Origin: Prochilodus magdalenae
Lineage: Eukaryota > Chordata > Actinopteri > Characiformes > Prochilodontidae
NCBI GenBank assembly: GCA_024036415.1
Contig: JAMWET010003177.1
Coordinates: 43,501 to 107,500 of the forward strand
DNA length: 64,000 nt
Reading direction: 5' to 3'
Positions 58,201 to 64,000 of this stretch are shown here, piece after piece; the stretch's first letter is position 1, and each line of letters begins with the position of its first letter. The notes under the pieces are model-generated. The model worked only from the letters and a program-made list of their open reading frames with translations. It had not been told where the DNA came from and ran no database searches. A program made the translations under genes and the position numbers.

Positions 58201-59628
58201 TGATGGGGAAAACAAAGACAAACAGACAAGTGATAATTAGACCAACACTGAATGTGTGTTTAGGGGTCTGCCCTGAGAGGACATGCGAAACAGTGTCTTC
58301 TGGTCGAGCAGAAGTACAGTAAAGAGGTGCGTACTTTCCACCCCATTCATTCTTAGCCTTCTGAGACTTGCTAGATGTGCGATTCTAATTTCTCCTAGCT
58401 ATTTGTGATTAGTTGGACCTAACAAGTATAAAAACTAAACGTGTGTTTGTACAGGAAGTTGTTTTGGAAAAAAACAATGTCTTCATATGAGGCCAAAGGG
58501 TCAACGTTTTAAAAGGAATCATGATGCAGAGAAGCAGAAATGTTATGGCCTGGGGAGGACGCTGGGGTCTCAGGGGGTTAAAGGGAAAAAATTCAGAATG
58601 TAACATAATGATGTAATGATGAAACAATTAATATACAAGCATACCCGTAAAAAGTGTACAAAAACGTACCAATAATAATAATAAATAAAATAATAATAAC
58701 AATAATAATAATAATAATAATAAAATACCCTCAGATAACAATAGCAAAGACAAAAAGTAATCATGTGAATGTAGCTGTAACAGTACAGTAAAGGATTTTA
58801 ACACATCTAAAATAACTCTGCTATAAATGCTGTATATGTACCAGGCTAATTTGCTGCACACTTTCTCCTTTAAAGTGGCTACTAGTCTGGGCTCCCTTTG
58901 TCCTGTCCAGCCCACTCACAGTAGAGCATCCTGCTGTGCTAAAGACTCCGTAATCTCAATCCTGTTAATCCTGCATGGCACAAGTTAATAGGTTCTGCCC
59001 CCTAGACCAAAACACGCCACACCAAAACCAGGCATGCTTTTTTAACACATGCACAGAACACAGCTGCTTTTGTAGATGTATTATTATTTTCTTCTTACCT
59101 AGTAAACGACAACACGACATCTCAGTGGTCACAGCTTCTGTTAAGCAGCTGTTTGCAGGGCTTTGGGCTAAACAGCTCCCTATTTTTATTCTGCTGATGT
59201 AACCGCCACTAAATATACCTACTTAAAGAGAAATAAAAATTGTACACTGATGTTTCTGTGCTGTTTTGATCTGATCATATGACAGACAATAGTGAAAATG
59301 CCTAAAACACGCCATTTAACAGAAACAGAAAGTGTTTTGACATTTTACATGCATTGTATTTCAGTTCCCTTTAAACTAAGCTACTTAAAAATGACTGAGT
59401 ATTACGATCATGAACAGCCTACTTTAATCATGCAAGACAAGCAGATCAACTCTGCAAGTACTTTGCTATAGAATGAAAAGGAAGATTCACCTGTGCCAGG
59501 AGTCTCCTGTTTTTTCCCAGATGCTTTATTCTCCTGCTTAAATGAATTCTCATCATCAGCATCACCATCACCCCACCAGGAGGGCTGTCCATACAAAGGT
59601 GTTCCTCTGTGCAGTGCAGCAACATCAC
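26222..59628 (-). CDS. cep170: CEP170, centrosomal protein of 170 kDa; N-terminus beyond window, 15 constitutive exons
   Basis: Large, mostly disordered centrosome and microtubule protein of subdistal appendages and spindle, a Plk1 substrate in mammals. Exons in transcript order: 59628-59491, 53685-53230, 47127-46583, 43479-43378, 41801-41666, 41107-40011, 38409-37992, 33604-33358, 29851-29692, 29521-29354, 28194-28106, 28005-27912, 27814-27763, 26451-26222. That is 14 joined exons; a further upstream set, including the FHA domain, is outside the window. The joined frame is about 1309 aa and TGA is at 26224-26222. Diagnostic segments: [106 protein letters not shown]. These are closer to CEP170 than CEP170B, though [13 protein letters not shown] and [14 protein letters not shown] also recall CEP170B. 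Fish have CEP170 duplicates; I cannot assign which one. The C-terminus (ends SVVTNK) lacks the acidic tail of human CEP170. Confidence 0.93.
27403..27651 (+). mobile_element. MITE copy 2 (TCGTCGCTGTCC family)
   Basis: 249-bp copy in the last CEP170 intron with TA on both flanks. It shares internal blocks CTCATTCAGTCACATAAACT-like and GAGGTTTTTGGCCTCTCCTG with copy 1. Confidence 0.85.
27763..27814 (-). CDS. cep170: CEP170 exon: [17 protein letters not shown]
   Basis: 52-nt exon encoding [17 protein letters not shown], a short coiled-coil-like helix near the C-terminus, identical in layout to vertebrate CEP170. Confidence 0.95.
27912..28005 (-). CDS. cep170: CEP170 exon: [17 protein letters not shown]
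   Basis: 94-nt exon encoding [20 protein letters not shown], then [11 protein letters not shown]. Acceptor CTATAAG, donor AAG|GTACGT. Confidence 0.95.
28106..28194 (-). CDS. cep170: CEP170 exon: [14 protein letters not shown]
   Basis: 89-nt exon after CTGATAG encoding [20 protein letters not shown], then SVDKTAGKI. It aligns with the human [25 protein letters not shown] region. Confidence 0.93.
28759..28889. mobile_element. Foldback element with CACCTTAAATGGT arms
   Basis: 131-bp imperfect palindrome. The left arm runs TTCACTAGCTTGTTGTTTGA...CCACCTTAAATGGT, and the right arm is its inverse ACCATTTAAGG...TTCAAACAATAAGCTGG. It probably forms a hairpin. Related pieces occur at 45673-45770 and, fragmentary, near 20.8-20.9 and 21.28-21.33 kb. 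Confidence 0.6.
29354..29521 (-). CDS. cep170: CEP170 exon: [17 protein letters not shown]
   Basis: 168-nt, phase-0 exon encoding [19 protein letters not shown], then a diverged Arg/Pro-rich stretch and [11 protein letters not shown]. The donor GTTAGG is weaker than the others. Confidence 0.94.
29692..29851 (-). CDS. cep170: CEP170 exon: [20 protein letters not shown]
   Basis: 160-nt exon encoding [39 protein letters not shown] and [13 protein letters not shown]. It is one of the most conserved CEP170 segments. Confidence 0.96.
30647..30898 (+). mobile_element. MITE copy 3 (TCGTCGCTGTCC family)
   Basis: 252-bp copy in a CEP170 intron. The left flank is TG and the right TA, so one duplication has mutated. 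It has the same terminal and internal blocks as copies 1, 2 and 4. Confidence 0.83.
31803..32155. repeat. (TTTTA)n array with TTTCA, TTTAC and TTATA variants
   Basis: About 350 bp. It begins with 13 or so pure TTTTA units, then a larger-scale repeat in which TTTTA runs alternate with a TTCTTTACTTTATTTTATTATATTTTACT motif and TTTCA units. It lies in a CEP170 intron. Confidence 0.95.
32527..32775 (+). mobile_element. MITE copy 4 (TCGTCGCTGTCC family)
   Basis: 249-bp copy in the same intron as copy 3, flanked by TA inside a TATATA context. Terminal repeats are near-perfect. Confidence 0.85.
33358..33604 (-). CDS. cep170: CEP170 exon: [18 protein letters not shown]
   Basis: 247-nt exon beginning [19 protein letters not shown] and [14 protein letters not shown], ending [20 protein letters not shown] and EIA. 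It matches CEP170 closely. Acceptor CTCTGCAG, donor AG|GTACTT. Confidence 0.95.
34171..34394. mobile_element. Short foldback element (CCCCAAATCAGAAAAAGTT ends)
   Basis: Starts CAACCCCAAATCAGAAAAAG and ends with the inverse CTTTTTCTGATTGGGG, giving a ~224-bp non-autonomous element. Similar ends are common in fish genomes, as I recall. It lies in a CEP170 intron. Confidence 0.6.
36398..36448 (-). CDS. cep170: Candidate CEP170 51-nt cassette exon (alternative)
   Basis: Between the exons at 37992 and 33604, a 51-nt open block follows TTTTATGCAG and precedes GTACTG. Its phase fits both neighbours exactly (2 + 48 + 1 nt), encoding [17 protein letters not shown] with the shared bases. The peptide is acidic, unlike the basic flanks. 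I do not recall this segment in the human reference isoform. It could be teleost-specific or a chance fit. Confidence 0.5.
37197..37245. repeat. (ATCT)n microsatellite
   Basis: Twelve ATCT units following T-rich sequence. About 220 bp upstream, a GAATTTCCCTCTGGGATCAA motif resembles the tail of fish retroposons, so this may be a retroposon 3' end. Confidence 0.9.
37992..38409 (-). CDS. cep170: CEP170 exon: [18 protein letters not shown]
   Basis: 418-nt exon encoding [60 protein letters not shown] and [18 protein letters not shown]. It starts at a tandem CAGCAG acceptor, so a Gln may be included or skipped. The end at 38409 assumes the first CAG is used. Confidence 0.95.
40011..41107 (-). CDS. 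cep170: CEP170 large central exon
   Basis: 1097-nt exon (365 codons). Ordered blocks: [139 protein letters not shown]. Basic, Ser-rich and probably disordered, it is part of the microtubule/centrosome-binding half. A long antisense open frame on the + strand is a composition artefact. Confidence 0.96.
41666..41801 (-). CDS. cep170: CEP170 exon: [15 protein letters not shown]
   Basis: 136-nt exon encoding [20 protein letters not shown], then [12 protein letters not shown]. The [14 protein letters not shown] core is a hallmark of CEP170. Donor GTATTT. Confidence 0.94.
43188..43251. repeat. (TA)n microsatellite
   Basis: TA run about 130 bp downstream (in gene direction) of the CEP170 VFGV exon donor. 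Confidence 0.95.
43378..43479 (-). CDS. cep170: CEP170 exon: VFGVENSQ
   Basis: 102-nt, phase-0 exon encoding [16 protein letters not shown], then a Lys/Ser/Thr-rich end [11 protein letters not shown] directly follows RMIDK as in human CEP170, but the exon is shorter than the human counterpart. Confidence 0.88.
43815..44274. repeat. (ATCC)n array with CCCACC-marked higher-order units
   Basis: About 460 bp of CATC/ATCC units. In the right two-thirds, a marker TCCTCCCACCCACCCATCC recurs every 50-70 bp, often with CCATTTATCC, so short units are nested in larger ones. All long PSIHPSIHP and DGWMDGW open frames here are artefacts. Confidence 0.95.
45415..45525 (+). repeat. Interspersed fish repeat tail
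   Basis: Contains CAGTCGGGAATCAAACCCAAG and GCAACAGTGCTACCCACTGC, the usual continuation of the repeat at 48650-48934. Confidence 0.55.
45673..45770. mobile_element. Second foldback copy (CACCTTAAATGGT family)
   Basis: TTCCACCTTAAATGGTGCAG and its inverse CTGGACCATTTAAGGTGG are separated by about 25 bp, with part of the outer arms. It lies in a CEP170 intron. Confidence 0.55.
46583..47127 (-). CDS. cep170: CEP170 exon: [14 protein letters not shown] / GTYTIELEN
   Basis: 545-nt exon beginning [13 protein letters not shown], with [20 protein letters not shown], a low-complexity Ala-rich part and [18 protein letters not shown], ending EEARRMIDK before GTACGT. It is GC-rich compared with the surrounding intron. 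Confidence 0.94.
48099..49798. repeat. Local segmental duplication X-Y / X-Y
   Basis: Block X (131 bp) occurs at 48099-48229 and 49290-49420. Block Y (355 bp) occurs at 48935-49289 and 49444-49798. Copies differ at only a few bases. The X-Y spacer is 705 bp in the first unit and 23 bp in the second. It lies in a CEP170 intron. Confidence 0.9.
48650..48934 (+). repeat. Interspersed fish repeat (GGAGGAAACCCACAGAGG type)
   Basis: Starts with (TTCA)n and contains GGATTGTGGGAGGAAACCCA and GAGAACATACAAACTCCA, motifs I recognise as very common in teleost genomes. The exact family is not known to me. A related tail is at 45415-45525. Confidence 0.6.
51010..51700 (-). mobile_element. Tc1-like transposase relic
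   Basis: On the - strand the frame at 51487-51131 reads [20 protein letters not shown], then [20 protein letters not shown], resembling the helix-turn-helix to catalytic-domain part of Tc1/mariner transposases (STIRRRL..AGL..., W..V.FSDE). It lacks the N- and C-terminal parts and has several breaks, so it is dead. It lies in a CEP170 intron. Confidence 0.7.
53230..53685 (-). CDS. cep170: CEP170 exon: EPSYFEIP / [10 protein letters not shown]
   Basis: 456-nt exon encoding [73 protein letters not shown] and [16 protein letters not shown]. These blocks align collinearly with mammalian CEP170. Confidence 0.95.
56241..56264 (-). CDS. cep170: Candidate CEP170 24-nt microexon (alternative)
   Basis: Between the exons at 59491 and 53685, a 24-nt block is flanked by CACCTCCTACAG on one side and GTGAGTAT on the other. 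It starts and ends in exactly the phase of the junction it would enter (2 + 21 + 1 nt), adding DEAYGEIF with no stop. A TGC motif sits about 18 nt upstream of the acceptor, as in SRRM4-type neural microexons. There is no conservation or RNA evidence, so it remains a prediction. Confidence 0.5.
57110..57465 (+). mobile_element. Second Tc1-like transposase relic
   Basis: This + strand stretch shares long blocks with the reverse complement of the relic at 51.1-51.7 kb, including TTGGTGGGTAGGTTTGACAT and ATGAGTCATCCTGTTAGTGC-type sequence. It has more indels and no intact frame. Same family, opposite orientation. Confidence 0.65.
57779..57850 (+). repeat. Interspersed repeat fragment (ATAGCGCTTTTTACA type)
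   Basis: TTCTATAGCGCTTTTTACAGCAG...CACAAAGCAGCTTTACAGAA is a widespread teleost repeat motif, as I recall. Family not assigned. Confidence 0.5.
58669..58725. repeat. (AAT)n microsatellite
   Basis: Imperfect AAT/AAAT run in a CEP170 intron. Tyr-rich and Leu-rich open frames here are artefacts. Confidence 0.9.
59491..59628 (-). CDS. cep170: CEP170 exon: [13 protein letters not shown]
   Basis: 138-nt exon, the most 5' CEP170 exon found. It encodes [20 protein letters not shown], then an acidic/Lys-rich stretch ending PGT. Acceptor TTGTAG, donor CAG|GTGAAT. A hAT-type insertion lies 41 bp upstream of its acceptor. Confidence 0.92.
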
Positions 59629-59669
59629 CTACAACAAGAAAAGGTCATTCCACTTTTTTTCGTCTAATG

Positions 59670-60344
59670 TAGTGCTGGACGATATGGCCAAAATTTATAT
59701 TGCAATATATTCCTTAATTTCGGTCGATACAATATAATTCCGATATCGATATAAACACTTTAAAACTTTACTTTACAAATTTACTTTAAAATCTGTAACT
59801 ACAACAGTCTAAAACTGTTTGTCATATGTCATGAACTGCTTGAGATGGTGGAACAGATAGGATGTATTATCGCAGCTAGTCGGCACCACTCTCCAGCACA
59901 ATTTGCAGCAAGCTGAAACCTGAAGTCTATCAGACTTTCGAAAGCCGAACCACTGAATTTGTCCCCCCTTTCTTATCAACTATGTCTTCTGTCTTTTCGC
60001 TTGTGGAAGCTTGTTCGCTCACTTGTGTATTGCCGTCAGGGGCACTCATTTCACATCTAAAATAACCCGCGCTGGAGCTGAGCCTAGCGTAGCCTAGCCT
60101 AGCCTCGCCTATCTGGCTGCATGTCTGTGATTACATCATCACACACTGACATAGCCCGGCTGGGGAGGCCGATTGTGTTCAACTGTGCTTGAATGCAGCG
60201 ACGCGATGGCACCCTGTAAAAAAATGCTTGTCAACGACAGATTCCGTAAATAATACATATCGAAGTATCGCAAAAGTGATATCACCGTTATTGAAACATT
60301 TCTTATCGCGGTAAATACCGATATCGAATTATTGTCCAGGCCTA
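59670..60344. mobile_element. hAT-type non-autonomous DNA transposon
   Basis: 675-bp element with ends TAGTGCTGGACGATAT and, on the other strand, TAGGCCTGGACAATAA. A perfect 8-bp direct repeat GTCTAATG flanks it at 59662-59669 and 60345-60352. An 8-bp target duplication and short imperfect terminal repeats are typical of hAT elements. No transposase frame is present. Confidence 0.8.
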
Positions 60345-61566
60345 GTCTAATGCATGATGGTCTGTCTATGACTCTGAACTAATCCCTCATCATTCATGTG
60401 CAAAATCTCTGTTTGCATTAGAGAGACGGACTCGTGTGTAATTATACCTTTGATGAGCATCTAACAGTAAGCAAGCAAATACTGCTGTATGAAATTTTCA
60501 TATTTTCTGTGATGCAAATTAGGTAGTTTCATGTGACCAAAGTAAGTCAAGTGATATAAGCTCACTTTGTGTAGTAGCATAGTCTGATCACTACAAAAAC
60601 GCCCCTTCAGATTTGTACTCAAGCAAGCTCAGAGAACATATGGGCCAAGAGAAACTGTCATTTCGGTGAGTAATGAGCACGGACGCAGTATGAAAACAAA
60701 CGGAATGAGTGCAAGCCTTTGTGAAATGTTTATGAATCCCATATCATACACTGCTTTAGAGGATTGCAAGCCAGCAGCCTTTTATCTGTTGTGTTGTGAC
60801 AAATTATTGCCTTAGTGTGCTTTTCTGAGCATCATACATATCATCAGTACTTTAATGAACAGCACATTTCATTATAAAGAGAGCATAATTAGTTTATTTA
60901 GATTTAGAGACTTAGAAAGTTGTATTTTCGCAAAATCACCAACCGATAAATCATATTCAGTAAAATGTTTGTGGTTAGGCATATTAATATGTAACGTCAT
61001 ACAGCACGCATACCTGAGAATACCCCTCTCTGCCAGCGTGGATTATTTAACACTGCTACATGTTTACAGGCTGCTGCATTTCCCCCATTAATCTAGTGAG
61101 TGTAAGTGTCCTGGCCTTTTTTGGAGGATATATTTAGGGCATTTCAAACATGGAGGATGCCACTGGAGCACTGAAGGCACTCTGAGCATTGTAGCACAAG
61201 GCTGATATTATCCAGATAAAATAACTAGGTGCCAATGAGATAAGAACGCATGGAAAACGCCAGCTGCCTTTTCTTTTCTGATGACCAGAAAAACAGAGCT
61301 CTGGGTGTGGGGTCTGTCACTGCCCTGTAATTACACAGCCAGCACTTTCAGGCCCATGCCATGCTCGTAATTACACGGGGTTAAATATAAAGTGCTGGTT
61401 AATGAAAGTAGACGAGCAGGACATGGTGAATACCAGCTCAGCTACTCTCCGTTACATCCTAGATTTGCTGATCATTTCATATGAAGCATTTAAGCGTGAA
61501 ATTAATGCAGCCTAGATTCAATATGTCTTCATCGAGATTATTATGGTGTGAGGTTCGAGGTTAGCC

Positions 61567-61770
<204 letters not shown>

Positions 61771-62795
61771 GTTTCTTGTACCTTTTAGTGTAGTTAGCTC
61801 ATAAACATGTCTAACCACACACATCTCTAAAGTTAGCTGTGTGGCTGTAGAGCAGACTACCTAACAACACTAGTCATTATACACTAGTTATTTTAAAAAG
61901 CGGGCTATGAAACTCCTGAAAAAACTTTTTCAGCAAGCCAAGAAGTCTTATAATAACTGCTGCCGAAGCTATAATTACAGCTAGAACCAGGAAAAGTGCA
62001 TTTCCTGAAGGAAACATGGAATGTTGCACAGCTTAAATGGTTCCCACTTCCTACTGGGTTGTGGTTGCTATGGGGGGAACAAGGGATGACTAAACATCAC
62101 ATAGAGGAGTGCAGGTCAGTAGGGCTATGGATTACTGTATGGGGACCTGCCCTGAGTGAGTTCATGCAATTTGGTGGCTGTAGGTTAAAGGAAACAACAA
62201 GGTTAGGATGGAGCGGAAAATGAATAGGACTCTATGGGGAAAAAAAAAAAGAAAAATAGAAAAAAAAGACAAACAGACGAGTGTGGTTCAGAGCAACACT
62301 GAATTCAGGCTTGTGGGGATATTGTCCTGAGATGATGTATCACAAACTGTGTCTGTCAGTTGTGCAAAGTAGATGGGACAGTAGATCGGAAGGCACTTTT
62401 CTATATTATTCATTCTTAATGGGACAAATTTCCAGAAAAATCTGTTGCTACATGGAAACGTGGAAAAGTGCATCCTATTAAAAAGCTGTGTACAAGCACA
62501 CCATTCCCGTTGAGTCCAAACTATTTGGAGTTAATTTACTTACTATTGTGAGATTAATAGTTAATAAATAATATAGAATGAATGAACTATAAGGAGGGTA
62601 TGGTCTGCACCAACTTAGACCAATCCAAAGCAGCCAAACACTCACAGCCATAATTAGCATGGAAACAAACGGCATGCGTTGATCTTGTTTGCTTAAACAA
62701 GAACCTGGGTCATTACAAAATAAACAGTTAAATACACTGCCACAATATCAGAATAAAAACTGCAGTCAGATTGTTCAGTCTTACACTGCAGGTAC

Positions 62796-63079
62796 TGTGT
62801 AAATGCTTGTATTGTTTATTCATGTTCACAATATAAAACAAGATGGACAATACAAGGAAAATATCTGTAGCAGAATTTTGAGCCACATGTGGTGTACTGT
62901 GGCTTACTGCGCTCTCAGTATTGCTGTAATCTCAGGTTGTGTAAATGCTTGTATGGTTTATTCATGTTCACAATATAAAACAAGATGGAAAATACAAGGA
63001 AAATATCTGTAGCAGAATTTTGAGCCACATGTGGTGTACTGTGGCTTACTGCGCTCTCAGTATTGCTGTAATCTCAGTT
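62796..63079. repeat. 142-bp tandem duplication
   Basis: Units at 62796-62937 and 62938-63079 abut directly and differ at about three positions, so the duplication is recent. No coding content. Confidence 0.93.
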
Positions 63080-63162
63080 TCAACGTAATCTCAATATTGT
63101 AGTGACACCAAAATGCTGAGCGGCACACTGTGATGTGCTGACTTCCCAGCAAAGTCTGGGTA

Positions 63163-63372
63163 CATTTAGCTGACACTCTTATCCAGAGCGACTTACAAGA
63201 TTAATCATATTACAGGTAGGCCATTGTAGTGTTTGGAGTCTTGCCCAGGGACTCTTATTGGTGTGGCACAACATTGTCACCCAGACCAGGACTCAAACCC
63301 CAATCTCCCCACATGTGGTTTTGGCTCCCTGGCGGGTAGCAGTGTCATCCGCTGAGCTACACCAACCACCTA
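63163..63372 (+). repeat. Interspersed repeat (TTATCCAGAGCGACTTACA type)
   Basis: Contains TAGCTGACACTCTTATCCAG, AGCGACTTACAA, CTTGCCCAGGGACTCTTATT and ACCAGGACTCAAACCCCAA, a combination I recognise as a very common teleost repeat. Family not assigned. Confidence 0.6.
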
Positions 63373-64000
63373 ACTCAAGACAGAGAAGGCTCCGCACATT
63401 ACGTGGAGTGCTGTGGTGAGACAGTAGAACTTTAATGATGCCTAGTATGGGCTGGCGGAGGGTCATTTATAGTTGCTACTGGTCAGTACTGGTAAAAATA
63501 AATCTTAATGATTGCTCTCAGGCTATGCTGACAGGGAGGAAAACTGCTGGTCAGACCGCAGGCATTTGGACTGGATAAGATGAAGTAAGATGGCTCTAGG
63601 TCTGCTTCAGTTTCTGTATGAGTATCTAACACAAGCCATCATGAGTCATCATCCAGGGCAGGATGTGATGTGCATGGATAAGCCAAGCATGGGAGGATGT
63701 GGGAGAAGGACAGTAGGAAAGTAGGAGCTAATCAGGTTTAAAGGGAATATGAAGTGCTCAGAGCTCCAGGACAGTTCTGCTCTTATCTTTCACAGGTAGG
63801 GTGATCCATGACAAATGGTGGATCCTAAGTTAGGTCCTCGTATCAGAAGCATCCAAGCCTTTAAGGCTGGTATACTATACGGCTAAATATGTGTGGGCAC
63901 CCTTTCTAATTCTACTCACTGCTTAAAGAAGCACTGACAGAAAAGCACTGCCTATGTAATGGGATGCTCTGAATCAGGTACACATCAGCCTATGGTCATC

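Overview
The window is vertebrate nuclear DNA, almost certainly from a ray-finned (teleost) fish. It has small exons with GT-AG introns, AT-rich introns full of microsatellites, non-autonomous DNA transposons and Tc1-like relics, and fish-type interspersed repeats. An ostariophysan (characin or catfish-like) source is a weak guess from repeat style only. There are no bacterial features. Most long open frames outside the exons listed here are microsatellite or repeat artefacts.

Three protein-coding genes are present. (1) Positions 406-13661, + strand: 11 exons of ABCG5 (sterolin-1), the half-transporter that pairs with ABCG8 for sterol efflux. The 5' exons lie upstream of the window. (2) Positions 16238-22296, + strand: a complete 13-exon DYNC2LI1, the light intermediate chain of the ciliary dynein-2 motor, encoding about 361 aa. 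A near-consensus RFX X-box lies 109 bp upstream of its ATG. (3) Positions 59628 down to 26222, - strand: 15 constitutive exons of CEP170, a centrosomal and subdistal-appendage microtubule-binding protein, giving about 1309 codons. The N-terminal FHA exons lie beyond the right edge. Two further phase-compatible cassettes, a 24-nt microexon at 56241-56264 and a 51-nt exon at 36398-36448, look like alternative exons. All exon phases were checked by hand and join without frameshift.

DYNC2LI1 and CEP170 are convergent, with 3' ends near 22.3-23.2 kb and 23.46 kb. ABCG5 and DYNC2LI1 are head-to-tail, whereas as I recall them in human they are tail-to-tail. CEP170 is not their neighbour in human.

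Introns make up most of the window. Notable contents are four full copies, plus one divergent copy, of a ~250-bp TA-flanked MITE; a 675-bp hAT-type element with a perfect 8-bp target duplication 41 bp from a CEP170 splice acceptor; a second foldback family; two Tc1-like transposase relics; a possible solo LTR; long (TTTTA)n, (ATCC)n, (ATCT)n, (TA)n and (TC)n tracts; and two local direct duplications. I found no undescribed multi-gene system. The best leads are the alternative CEP170 exons, the X-box and the MITE families.
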